From: Acanthosepion esculentum
Lineage: Eukaryota > Mollusca > Cephalopoda > Sepiida > Sepiidae
Reading direction: 5' to 3'
Length of the DNA stretch: 64,000 nucleotides
Assembly (NCBI GenBank): GCA_964036315.1
Contig: OZ038496.1
Coordinates: 18,655,685-18,719,684 of the forward strand
Both the position numbers and the translations under genes were made by a program. The notes under the pieces were generated by a model that saw nothing but the letters and a program-made list of their open reading frames with translations, had not been told where the DNA came from and searched no databases. Shown piece after piece: positions 11,500-22,120 of the stretch. The stretch's first letter is position 1; each line of letters begins with the position of its first letter.

Positions 11500-12935
11500 T
11501 AACCTTTAGAACATCTCTTTCTGATTTACTTCACATCACAACTTGTCAGATAGATGTGAATGCTACAAAAGCAAGATTAAAATTAAAAAAAGTCGCTCTC
11601 TGTGCAGGGTCTCCAAACATCACATCTGGCTCATAAAACAACCGCCCCCCCAAATATAAAATACAATTTAAAAGGAGCAAATCACTATTGATGCTAGAAA
11701 AACAAAAGTGTGACAAAAATACTGAGTTATGTATCCCCCCTGACTGCTTAAAAGACCCGTTTGTGGCACTCAACACAGTCGCAGGTGAATAGACAGGCTC
11801 TAACTGGCACCTCCAGTAGCCTCAGGCAATCAACCTGACACAAGATTTAATGCCAAACACTACCAACTTACCATCCTCCAGGTTGCTTCCCTCATCCACA
11901 ATGAGACTTTCCACCTTGATCCTCTATATCAGCTACACAAATAACTTTATTTTAACATATCTTGTTTCCATTTCTTTCTGTCTCACTGGCAATACTTTGT
12001 TGTTTTCATATGTACTTTTAACATTCTGCATTCATTGACAAAACACAGTTTCTGTTGGTTGAAATTTATAAAAACTTTTTTAAAAACAGTTTTTCAGGAA
12101 ATTAAACTTCTAAAGTTCACTTCTAGTATTGATGAGAGTTTCCTTGAAAAAATTTGTTGCAGATATGGATCAACCCACAAGAAAAAGATGTTTAAATATA
12201 AAAATAAAAAATAGTTTTATTTTTGTGTTTCTTACAACTAAATTTTTCTTAGCAAGTATCAGTGTTAAAGTACTTGCAATCTTTGTTTGTAGTTTTTTGT
12301 TAAAATGAAAAGAAATGTAATTTCTTCCCGTGTATGTGAGAAAGAACAGGCAAGGGAGAAAGTGAGGAGGGAAGTGTAAGTGTCATGTAGCTTGGTGAGG
12401 AAGACGGGTGAATGAGTAAGGAATTTTTTTAAAGCTTATGAACTGTGGCAGTCTGTTGCCATCTGTCTCTCCTTACTGGTTTGTCTCTCTAGAAACTTTG
12501 CTTGCCATGAGAAATGCACAAAACAGAGTTCATAGAGTAAATAATCTTTTGTTCATTGAAGCCAATTATTAACAACTGTGATGGATAAAAAATAAGCCAT
12601 CATATTTGACGACATGGGTATATTAGTCTTTAACAAACATGTCATTTTAATAAACAGAGCCTGGCATGCAGCTGAAGTATAGCACTTGCTGTAGACATGT
12701 GAAAATAGGTTGTAGTCTCAAAATGATTACTAAAATAAAAATATAGATTAAAAAAATTTACAACACTTGATGTTAGATTTCATCTTTTCGATTTAGGTGC
12801 CTAATTCAGAGGTGGGTTATCTTCATAATTTAGAGAGTCAGTGGGAGCATAATGAAAGTGCATTCAGAAAATTATTTCATGGGTAAAATTTTGACTTGAA
12901 GTAAAGAATTATTTTTAGACATTAAGTTTGTCAAA
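11500..12935. other. Mostly unassigned spacer with a small repeat copy
   Basis: Near 12,020-12,130 there is a diverged copy of the 5.66-6.27 kb repeat (ggttgaaatttataaaa ... cagtttttcaggaaat). The remainder shows no recognisable gene or element. Confidence 0.5.
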
Positions 12936-12944
12936 GAACAGAAC

Positions 12945-13440
12945 AGAATGTAGTAATTCTGGAAAGAGCAGATCATAGGAATTCTGGAAAGAAGAGAATG
13001 TAGGAATTCTGGAAAGAAGAGAATGTGGGAATTCTGGAAAGATGATGATGTAAGAATTCTGGAAAGACAAGAAGATCAGAATTCTGGAAAGAATGGGATG
13101 TAAGAATTCAGGAAAGGCAAGAATGTAGGAATTCTGGAAAGAAGATAACATAGGAATTCTGAAAAGACGAGAATGTAGGAATTCTGGAAAGAAGAGACCA
13201 TAGGAATTCTGCAAAGATGAACATATAAATTCTGGGAAAAAGAGAATGTAAGAATTCTGGAAAGACAAGAACATAGGAATTCTGGAAAGAATGTAATGTA
13301 AGAATTCAGGAAAGACAAGAATGTAGGAATTCTGGAAAGAATGTGATGTAAGAATTCAGGAAAGACAAGAATGTAGGAATTCTGGAAAGAGAACATAGGA
13401 ATTCTGGAAAGACAGGAACGTATGATTCTGGAAGGAAGAG
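12945..13440. repeat. 25-bp minisatellite with EcoRI sites
   Basis: About 20 copies of a 25-bp unit beginning gaattctggaaaga, most carrying a GAATTC site. A subset alternates gaattctgg with gaattcagg, implying a longer sub-repeat near 13,080-13,400. Because 25 is not a multiple of three, the minus-strand frames read the unit in three phases and produce 25-residue periodic peptides (FPEF, SFQNSYI). These are repeat artefacts and not convincing proteins. Confidence 0.95.
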
Positions 13441-13749
13441 AAGATAGGGATTAAATAAAACAATAGTTTTTCATTGTTCATTTTAGAACAATGGAATACT
13501 ATTATTTTTTTAAATGAAGTCATAAAAGTGTTTTATGATAATAATTAATTAATGTTTCCTGTTTGTGCTCAAGGAAAAAGTGCAAAATAAACAGTGTGGT
13601 CTTAATAAGCTTGGTGGAAATTTTCCACCAAAAAGAAAATAAATAAAAATAAATGTCTTTTAATAAATAAATGATAGATTGATTTGAGTTTTTTTTTTTT
13701 AATGATTTATCAACATTTTGCAAGTTATTTAAAGTCAGAAAAGAGCTTA

Positions 13750-14100
13750 CAGTACATCATGTTGAACACCAGTTCCTGTGCAATTACTGGAGTTAAGCAA
13801 TGTTGAGTCTGTTAAGTATCTCGATGAGTGACCACTTGGAAATAAACTTGGCAACTTGGATGTGTGGGCTTGTAATTTTTAATTGGAGATCCGAGTTCCA
13901 GTTCCCATTGGGTTCATTATATTCACTTATGCACAAATACCATTGAGGAAGGCATGAATCCACCTCTTCTTCCCCCAGCTATGATTAATTAGACTATCAC
14001 TAAACCATTATTATCTAAATATCTTCTTACAATCTAAAAATGTTTTCTGGCTTTAAACAATCTTCAAACGGTTGATAAGTCATAGAAAATGTATCAGTCA
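13750..14100 (+). repeat. 5S-tRNA composite SINE (family C), full copy
   Basis: The first about 120 nt resemble 5S rRNA: gttaagcaatgttgagtctg corresponds to the internal A-box region, and agtatctcgatgagtgacca to the C box, ending in an aatac/gtgctgtaag-like segment. A tRNA-like B-box segment follows (cgagttccagttccc), then the core (caaatacc..gaggaaggcatgaatcc, ccccagctatgattaattag) and the tail (ttttctggctttaaac...ggttgataa). Family known in outline as SINE3-type 5S SINEs; the composite assignment is my reading. Confidence 0.8.
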
Positions 14101-14432
14101 ATTTAAGGCCAGGAAATATTTTTAGACTGTAAAAATGTTTTGGAAATAATAATGATTTACTGGTACAAGTTCTACTAATTAACCCTTAACTGGGGGGAGA
14201 AAAGGTGGATTCATACTTTTCTAAAGAGTATTTGTGAGTAAGGGAATATAACAAATGTGACTGGATTGGCTCTCCGATATCCAATTCTAAGCTGTAATCC
14301 ATTACATCACCCACATATCTAAGCTTACAACATCTGGTATTCTCTAGCAGTCACCCATCTAGTACTGACCAGGCTCAAGTTTGCTTAACTTCAGTGATCA
14401 TACAAGAACTGGTGTTTCAATGTCATATGGTC
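14101..14432 (-). repeat. 5S-tRNA composite SINE (family C), inverted copy
   Basis: Antisense copy abutting the previous one tail to tail: ttaaggccaggaaata is the reverse of the tail, then come the core, the tRNA-like part and the 5S head (gtcacccatctagtactgacc, gcttaacttcagtgatca). The two copies could fold into an RNA hairpin with arms of about 330 nt. Confidence 0.8.
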
Positions 14433-14443
14433 AATATTACTCA

Positions 14444-14530
14444 CACATCCAAGCTTATAGCACCTTGTATTCCTAAGCAGTCACCCATCTAGATATAAAC
14501 CAGGGTTGATGTTGCTTAATGTTGATGAAT
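14444..14530 (-). repeat. 5S-derived SINE head fragment
   Basis: A second antisense 5S-like head (ccaagcttatagcacc, gtcacccatctagatata, gttgcttaatgttgatga) lies immediately beyond the inverted SINE, without its own core. Confidence 0.7.
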
Positions 14531-14610
14531 TACTGCAACATTTTTTGCATCTACCAGAAAAGGTTTTCTTTCTATTTCTTTGAACCTGTATCAGAACCAT
14601 GGCCATATTT

Positions 14611-15141
14611 TCATCTCAGCTCTTCAATTTTCTGCTTTCCTTTTTCCATTCCACTCCATAGCCTTCTCACTCCTGTTGAATTAACCCCATCCTGATTGAC
14701 CATGTTTTCAGGGGTGTACCAAGGCCTTCTCACTCCTGTTTCATGAACCCCTCCCTGACTGACCATGTCTTCAGGGGTGTACCAGGGTCTTCTAACTCCT
14801 GTTGGAGGAACCCCTCCCTGATTGACTATGTTTTCAGGGGTGTACCAGGGCCTTCTCACTCCTGTTTCACAAACCCCTCCCTGGCTGACCATGTCTTCAG
14901 GGGTGTACCAGGGTCTTCTAACTCCTGTTAAAGGAACCCCTCCTTGATTGACCATGTTTTCAGGGGTGGACCAGGGCCTTCTCACTCCTGTTTCAGGAAC
15001 CTCTCCCTGACTGACCATGTCTTCAGGGGTGTACCAGGGTCTTCTTACTCCTGTTGGAGGAACCACTCCCTGATTGACCATGTCTTGGAGGAACCACTCC
15101 CTGATTGACCATGTCTTAAAGGGTGTATCCATACTCACCAT
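14611..15141 (-). repeat. 63-bp tandem repeat in 126-bp dimers, open on the minus strand
   Basis: Six full 63-bp units plus partials encode an uninterrupted 176-residue minus-strand frame built of 21-residue units. Units alternate between TGVRRPWYTPEDMVSQGGV and TGVRRPWYTPENMVNQGGV types, so the higher-order period is 126 bp. The low-coordinate end degenerates into RLWSGMEKGKQKIEELR. Because 63 is a multiple of three, the frame stays open automatically, so openness alone does not prove translation. I see no splice context, signal peptide or known domain. Confidence 0.85.
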
Positions 15142-15323
15142 GACTGGTGAATTGTGAGTCGGTGAGGCTATTTAACCCATAGTTGGAAGTTTGGGATTTC
15201 AGAGTTGTCCTCCTCCTCCTCCTCCTAAAATAGTTGCCACTCAAGGCAAAAATCTCTGTTTCTGACATTATTAAAGGTAAATTTTTCTTGTTTTCTTCTT
15301 GCTAATGTTTTTAGTTTGTTGTT

Positions 15324-15527
15324 TACGGCTTAACTAAAACACGCAAAACCAACATACCCATCAGCCCCATTGGGTCCGGTATTAACAGTGTGCCCCATAA
15401 ATTAGCTAGAGCCATTGCAAAAGTCCTAAGTCTGTTCCTAGGAACCACCAAAACAACAGATGTCAAACACTCTGGGGAGTTCTATGATTTCCATCAACAT
15501 ATTTGTGATTTACAAAGTTTTGTCCTC
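15324..15527 (+). pseudogene. Penelope-like element reverse transcriptase fragment
   Basis: The frame reads YGLTKTRKTNIPISPI, then INSVPHKLARAIAKVLS and KHSGEFYDFHQHI. This matches, in order, the Penelope-like RT stretch generally written as YGLPKxHK...PxRPIVS...INS...LAKxLxxxL. Expected Pro, His and Arg residues are replaced (LT for LP, TRK for THK, PIS for PIR). No endonuclease domain or flanking RT motif is visible, so this is an isolated relic. The family is notable because its terminal repeats carry type I hammerhead ribozymes. Confidence 0.7.
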
Positions 15528-16017
15528 ATCATTCTCATTTTGCAATATCTTGTTTCTCTTTTGAGATTATATCTTTCTTGCAACACATGCTAATCTTTAA
15601 ATATTGGAAATTAAAAATAAATACAATAACTATATTATCATATATATTTATTTGCAATATGATAGACAGCCCTCAAGTTGCACAATAAATTCAAAAATGA
15701 TTTTGATAAGTTATTGTATTTTTTCTTTGTAGAATTATAATAATTTTCTCATGACTCTCACCACAACTAATTATTCAAAATATCCATTGCGCAGTTGCAA
15801 TTTGCCACCCCTGAACACCTTATGATGCAGAATGATATACACAGCACGTGTAATGTCCTCATTAATCTTGTAGTTTAACTCAGATGAATGAATTGCCAGA
15901 GATCACATGACACCACACAAGGATTGTTGTCATGGAAATGTGAAGCATGCTTTCTCCTGCTGTGTGTTGATCTTTCTATGGAAAACTGGCAAAAATACCT
16001 TAACCAAAAGTTTAAGT

Positions 16018-16098
16018 TCATTGTGACACATTTGTTGAAACACAAAGCTCATTGTGACACATTTGTTGAGGCTCAGCGGTCATTATGAAACATTTGAG
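16018..16098. repeat. 31-bp tandem repeat (2.6 copies)
   Basis: Units begin tcattgtgacacatttgttg at 16018 and 16049, with a degenerate partial unit at 16080. No known family. Confidence 0.85.
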
Positions 16099-16249
16099 CA
16101 TAAAATTCTTTTAGTTTGTTTTTTGAAGGTATTAAAACAATATTGTTAAATTAGTAAACAATATTTTTAAAGTTTCTTGTACTTTTTTTTCAATTATCAA
16201 TTGGGTCAGTAAACAAATGAAAGGAAATTAAAAAAATTTTTAAAAATAT

Positions 16250-16652
16250 TTTTGATGGTACTTTGATAAAATACAAATAAGAATCTGCAATATTATTGGT
16301 CCTGAGTTGGCATCTCAGTCACTTTCCCACCTTTCTGTATCTTTTCTATAAATATTTTCATGGTAATTACTTTGATGAGCTTTCCTCTTTTGTACCTAGA
16401 TGAGGCAAGGTTTCCTCATTTTACAGCTGATGTACCTGTAAGTGCTAACAGTTTCTTCTCTTGCTCTTCTCACTTGTTGAACACTCTTCTGGCTTCTTAC
16501 TTCCCATTTCAACTTTGCCAATCATTATCTTCTGTCTTCTTAATTTCAGTTCTATTATTGTTCTCACATTTTTCTTTTTCTTATATTCTTTCACACTCAG
16601 TAACCCAGTTTGCCTTAGTGGCTTTATTGCTTCAGGTGAAATGATTAAAAAA

Positions 16653-16655
<3 letters not shown>
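16250..16655 (+). pseudogene. LINE family A, 3' end fragment with intact terminus
   Basis: Contains the LINE A landmarks: ttgataaaatacaaataag, tattggtcctga, ctataaatattttcatgg, ANSFFSCSSHLLNTLLAS, and the family end gccttagtggctttattgcttcaggtgaaatgattaaa. It runs directly into (TA)n. The protein is broken by frameshifts and a deletion. Confidence 0.75.

Positions 16656-16702
<47 letters not shown>
16655..16702. repeat. (CA)n(TA)n microsatellite
   Basis: Pure alternating TA after a short ACAC lead, directly at the 3' end of the LINE A copy; it may have been seeded by the LINE tail. Confidence 0.95.
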
Positions 16703-16704
<2 letters not shown>

Positions 16705-17107
16705 TGGTTTTTCTGCTTATTAGAAAATGTATTTAAATAAATTGAAAAAAAACTATGCAAATATTACACTGTGATCAATATGTTAGTATCATGTTTAGAA
16801 GGCCAGCTACTGAGGCTCAAAATGATTAGATGTGGGGTTTGTAGTAATTGGCAATCCACCAAATTCCCCCTTGAAAACTATAATTCTTAGAGAATGGTAA
16901 ATACTGTAATTTGGAGTTAAATCATTATCATTTCAAGAGTCATGCAGGTGATTGATTTCAATTGTTTTTCTTGTTACCAAAATATTTCAGATGATTAATT
17001 CTATGTCATCCTTCGTGTGCTTCAGGTGGAGAATCTGAAAAGTAATTATTTTTTTTAGTGTTTTTTGGTCATGCATGCAATGAACCTATATTGCCTACAG
17101 TTGATGT

Positions 17108-17108
17108 A

Positions 17109-17152
<44 letters not shown>
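17108..17152. repeat. (TA)n microsatellite
   Basis: Uninterrupted alternating AT of about 44 bp. Confidence 0.95.
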
Positions 17153-17153
<1 letters not shown>

Positions 17154-17376
17154 GTATTTAGGCAGCAATCCTTCTTTCATGCACATTTTTTTCTTTTCAG
17201 ATGATAAATTATATAAAAATTGTCCGAATGTTCTTTTATTCCAAGAGCTTTTAGCTATACATTTAGCCATTTTCAAGGATTAAATATTTTAACTGTTAAA
17301 TAAGAAGTAGTTTTGCATGTATGTATTTATATAATGTTTTCATATTTCAAAACATGGTCAAGATAATGTGTCCATG

Positions 17377-17380
<4 letters not shown>

Positions 17381-17408
<28 letters not shown>
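17381..17408. repeat. (TA)n microsatellite at mariner end
   Basis: Alternating TA ending exactly where the mariner terminal sequence agggtgtgatgg begins, consistent with insertion at TA. Confidence 0.9.
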
Positions 17409-17412
<4 letters not shown>

Positions 17413-18320
17413 GTGATGGGTAAATTTTATGTTTTTAATTTCATGCATGTACATTGTTTCTTTTAGATTTTATCAACTGTACAGAATAGTAGGGTCAGTT
17501 GGGCATCATCTGGGAGAAAAAAACCAGTATGATGCAATTCACTCCACCAGAAATTTGGAAATGGCATGCTGTACCACATGGCATTCATGCTGGAAGCATC
17601 AATACAAACACTGAAGATGCAGCAAGTGTTGCATGAGTCAAATCGTGATTACAAGGGTACAGCAGCTCAGAAAACTCACTCTAATCGTTCTGATAAAAAC
17701 TCCTGAATTTGTTGGCGAGGGCCTCAGACTCAACATAGAGGCCTACATCGTGCCTTGAGGTGGGGTGGGGGTTGTGCTGCCCTAGGTCAAGACAGTGGCC
17801 TGCTGGAAGACCTATGTCTGGCAACAGGACTCTGCACAATGCTAGACCAGCAGGGGAACCCAGTCATGGCTGCCAGACAATTTTTGCCACCACATAACCC
17901 CTTACATCTGGCCACCTAACTCCCCAGACTGCAATCCTCTTGATTATTAAGTGTGGAGTACAGTTGAGCGAGAGACCAACAAAACTCCTTGTAACACAAA
18001 AGATGAACTGAAGGCAAGGATTATGGCAGCATTCAGCAACTTAAACAAGGAGACCATCCAGAAGACTTGCAGGAGATTCCGAAGTCGTCTGGAGGCCATT
18101 GTTGAAACTAATGGTGATTTTATTGGATAAATTTACTCTTTCATCTATTTTTGTGCAATTTTGGTAAATATGTTAAAATGAGATGTCAATGTTATTTCCA
18201 TTTTTGCACAATTTAGATAACAATTTATCCATTATGCCCTGTATATCTTAAAATCGGATGTCAGTGTTATTTTCATTTTTGCATAATTTAGGCGGCAATT
18301 TATCCATCTCATCCTGTAGA
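17408..18320 (+). mobile_element. Mariner relic, DD37D type, with a doubled 3' end
   Basis: The 3' half translates into a mariner catalytic region: VWQQDSAQC, then HHITPYIWPPNSPDCNPLDY, then STVERETNKTPCNTKDELKA and a C-terminal RRFRSRLEAIVETNGDFIG. The second Asp (QQD) and the Asp of NPLD are 37 residues apart. At least two in-frame TAG/TAA stops and upstream frame breaks kill it. The 5' end is agggtgtgatgggtaaa. A matching inverted end (caatttatccattatgccctgta) stops near 18,242, and a second version of the same end follows at 18,245-18,320. Confidence 0.85.
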
Positions 18321-18324
18321 TATG

Positions 18325-20160
18325 CACTTACCCGTTTTCTGATTTACCTCAACAACAAAAAACTCATCTAGCATTTTCTTCAGTTAGCCATCAGCCAGAA
18401 TTTCTGTCATTATCTGAATAATACATCTAGTTGAAATTGTCAAACAGTAAACTCTGCCAAATTGCTTTGATCCTTTTAAAGTGACTAGTAATTATATGAC
18501 TTTATTTATCATTTGGTTAACACCTTTATTACATACATATAGAATAGAATGTGTAGTTCAAGATCACAGACAAAGTAAATCAATTATGAATCACAGCAGT
18601 GTGTAGAGAACAAAATGAACACATGGTATAAATTTCAAGAAGGAAACATTAATTAATATCATTTGGTGCTTAACCGGCTTCTTTTCCACTTTTATTTTGC
18701 TGGCCAATAAACAGTGAAAAAACAACAATTAGATTTAATCAATTGGTTGAAATTCATGTTTTAAAATGTTATATTAGCTGAATATATTTAAATCATAATT
18801 CATTTTAAAATAAGCTGAAAATTTTAAAATAATACAAAAGAAAGAATCAGTTATTTTTGCACCAATGACATTAATAGTGTGTGTGGGTAAATTTATTATA
18901 ATAAACCTTTAAATGCAATCATCAAAGAAATATAAATCTTTTCCAATATTATGAAGAAATCCATAAAAATCTGTTTTATGGCACATTTCAATGTCATTTT
19001 TATGCTAATATTTTTGTTTCATGACCCATATAAACGTCTACATGCCAAAAAAGAAATTGATTTTGTTTTATATGCTACATTTTATTTTTAAGTTTTCTCA
19101 TGGTGACAAGAAAATTGATGATTTATTTATTTTCAATTATTTTTTTATTTTTAATTGTTCCTTTCAGCCAGTTCGAAGTCTAATTAAAAGGCTTGATATT
19201 TAATGACTTTAATTGACTGTTCCCCAGGGGCATGTTGAAGTCTGACTCAGAATTGGAATGTTAGACAAATGCAAGATTTGTGTACATGTGTGTTTGCATC
19301 CAGTCATTTATGCATGTATGTGTACATACGTAAGCCACTGAATATATCTCTTTGTGCATATTTGCATGCATTTTAAAAATATGTACACGTGCACCATTTG
19401 GAGGAATAATTCTCTGCATATATATTGAATTTTAAACACGTTCCATTAAATGGATAAAGAGAATGTCAGTGTAGCCTTTTACTAAGCTTCTCCTGGCATC
19501 AAATTAGTTGTTCTATTGCAGGTGGAAACTTCTGAAGGAACTTGCTGAAATTAAATTTTAAGATCCAAGCATTCGCTATATCTGAACTCTCTTCCTTCTT
19601 TCCCTGAAGACAACCAAAAGTACTTGGACCTGAAAATTTGATTTTACCACGCTCCTTTACAAGTTCCCACCTGCTATAAAGTGACTAATTTGACCTGAGG
19701 AGGAGACTCAGTAAAAGGTTCAGTTAGCATGACCTGTCCATTCTATTTAATACAACATGTCTAAATGAAGGATTGCTGCTTAAATATACTATAAGAAATA
19801 TTGAAAAGTGTATATCTATTTAACTGTGCGTATGCAAATTTGTGTCTTGAAATGTGTATAATGGGGAAAGAAATCTGTAAGTTGATTTCTGTGATTAATA
19901 TTTATTACTGGATTAAGTGCATTAACAAGAAAAGTGCATTGTTTAGCATCTATATATGTTCTATTTTATTATCTGTCTATCTATGATAACAAAAAGAACA
20001 AATAAGAAACATTTGATTTTCATGTATCACGTGCATTCGACACTTAAAACAATGTTAGTATAATTTAGAATCCATTAATTTCTTGAAAATGGATGGAGGT
20101 GTCATATCTTCTTGAATTCAAAATGATGCAAATTATACCAATGTTGTTTTAAAAGACTCG
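18325..20160. other. Unassigned AT-rich spacer
   Basis: Nothing recognised with confidence. There is no long open frame with family resemblance and no terminal repeats. Confidence 0.45.
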
Positions 20161-20164
20161 AATG

Positions 20165-20935
20165 CACATGATTTTTTTAAAATCGGTATCACCCCATGCT
20201 AGGTAGTAAAGCCACTAAGACACAATGGGTTACAGGATAGGGAAGAATTAGGAACAGAAACATTAATAATGAGTGGGAAGAGGAAAGAGTAATCCGGAGG
20301 ATGGTAGATAGCTATTGACATTGCATTTAAATTTTTGTAGATTAAAATTGGCTGGAATGCATGGAGCCAGAAGGGAGTTGCACAAGCAAGAAGTGCAAGA
20401 AAAGAAACTGTTAGTACAGAATTTACGGTTACATCTAGCTAGTTCATCTGTAAATTGATGAGATCTCAATGCCAGTCTTGTAACTGCACTTAAATTAAAA
20501 AAGTCTAGGTACCATAACAAAGAACTCATCCGAATAATTACCATGAAAGTATTTATAGAAAAGGCACAGAGAGGCAACCTTATGGTGGTGGGAAAGTGAC
20601 TGAAGCCGAGCTTCCAGATCAGGACCAATACTAATAATAGCAGGAGCACTGCACCATATATGGCAGCAATATTCTAAGCCTGGATGAATGGTAAACTTAT
20701 AGATATGTATGATAGAATCTGGAGAGGAAAATTTCCTGCCCAACACAGTGAACCAAACTTCTTGGCAGCTGACCTTGCAATGGATTCAATATAGTCTTTC
20801 CACTTCATTTCATCTGAGAACATTAGCCAGAGGAGGTGCAATGAGTCATTTTCCTGGAGGTTAGCATCAGCCATGCTGATGGAAGGCAGAGAGGGGTCTC
20901 TCATTGACCAATGAAAATCAAACAACACAAAATGA
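20165..20935 (-). pseudogene. LINE family A, RT thumb and C-terminal region
   Basis: Three overlapping minus-strand frames together read SISMADANLQENDSLHLL, then YIESIARSAAKKFGSLC, then LEYCCHIWCSAPA, then LCLFYKYFHGNYSDEFF and NSFFSCTSCLCNSLLAP, ending KFKCNVNSYLPSSGLL. This order matches CR1/Jockey-group LINEs downstream of the catalytic domain. The frameshifts between blocks show it is dead. The 3' end (ttttaaaatcggtatcaccc...taaagccactaaga on the + strand) mirrors the terminus of the other copies. Confidence 0.8.
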
Positions 20936-20954
20936 AAAATACCAGACTGTCTTT

Positions 20955-21020
20955 CTTCTTTTTCTCAATATGTCGGTCTCTGATAAAGCTTTAATAAAAG
21001 TGAAATATTAGATTGATAAA
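20955..21020 (+). ncRNA. Degenerate hammerhead-like motif
   Basis: ctctgataaagctttaataaaagtgaaatattaga has CTGATAA (core CTGATGA with G to A), a spacer that once may have formed stem II, GAAA, and an A(U)n-type short stem III ending ATT. The flanking agat/gtct bases can pair as a short stem I. The same layout occurs at 29.64 kb. Probably a decayed copy, not active. Confidence 0.35.
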
Positions 21021-21377
21021 TATTTCCTATTTGTTTTTTTTTTAATTTATCATTACATCAAATTCCAATCCATATTTTCTTTTATGTTAATCAGTTGTTA
21101 TATAAAGACACATGAAAATATCACTTTGTTGAAATTTATTCAATTTCATTTCACCTCTACTGACAATGACGACTTGTCATTTACATGTGCATATAATGTT
21201 TGCCATTGCTTTTATTTCAACTAGGAACAGTACTGCAACAACTTCAGTATTCGGTTGTCCATGATTTCTACTTCTTTTATAATAACAAAGCAAAGCTTTC
21301 AATGCAAATCTGCCTCTCTTATTGAAATGATTTGACATTCTAGTATGCATAAAATTTGTATCCAATTTTGGTTTATG

Positions 21378-21762
21378 GCTACATCATATTGAAACACCAG
21401 TTTCCGTAACTTTCCTGAAGTTAAGCAATGTCAAGCCTGTTCAGTACCTAGATGGGTAACCACTTTAGAATACAAAGTGCTGTAAGCTTGGATGTGTAGA
21501 TGGTAATGGCTCAGAATTGTTAATTGGAGAGCTGAGATTCAATTCCAGTAGGGTTCATTATATTCACTTAAGCATCAATACCCTTGGGAAAGGTAAGAAT
21601 ACCCCTCTCTTCCACCCAGCTATGGATTAATTAGTAAGTTTATATCACTAAATTATTATTATCTCTCCTCACCACCAAAAAAAATTCTTACAATTTAAAA
21701 TGTTTTCTGCCTTTAAATAACTTGAAAAGTGTTGATAATCACTAGAAAACAATTAAATCAAT
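21378..21762 (+). repeat. 5S-tRNA composite SINE (family C), full copy
   Basis: The clearest copy: a 5S-like head (gaagttaagcaatgtcaagc; agtacctagatgggtaacca; gtgctgtaagctt), then a tRNA-like segment (gatggtaatggctcaga ... gagattcaattcc), the core (acccttgggaaaggtaagaa; cacccagctatggattaatt) and the tail (ctgcctttaaataactt...gttgataa). The 5S A-box and C-box regions are still readable, so Pol III promotion of the ancestor is plausible. Confidence 0.85.
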
Positions 21763-21944
21763 TAAACTAATATTGATTAGCTACACAGGCATGTCTTTTA
21801 GATTTATTTACATTGTCTGGAATATAAATGTATAGAAACAACATTGGCCACAAAGTGAGGGATCAGTTTATATATTGATTGTAATATAGAATTGATCTCC
21901 CACTTTCTAGCCACATTAAAATTTATTGTTTATCAAATTCTGAT

Positions 21945-22120
21945 TAGGTATGAATCCACATCTTCTCCCCCAGCTATGGGTTAATTAGTAAGACTTGTAT
22001 CACTAAATCATTATTATCACCTCACCAAAAAAAATTCTTACAATCTAAAAAATATTTTCTGGCTTTAAATAACCTAAAAAGGGTTGATAATCTGTAGAAG
22101 ATGAATCAATCAATCAATGT
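21945..22120 (+). repeat. SINE family C, 3' half
   Basis: Starts at aggtatgaatccac in the core and continues through cccccagctatgggttaatt, ttctggctttaaataacc and gggttgataatctg to a (caat)n-like end. The 5S and tRNA heads are absent. Confidence 0.8.

Noticed and set aside
12915..13396. 119- and 106-codon minus-strand frames (FPEF/SFQNSYI repeats)
   Set aside because: A 25-bp minisatellite read in successive phases; no known protein.
13750..14530. Genuine 5S rRNA gene
   Set aside because: 5S resemblance is diverged and fused to tRNA-like and SINE core sequence; multiple truncated copies show it is a SINE.
16461..17283. Frames with (IY)n tracts
   Set aside because: Read-through of (TA)n microsatellites.
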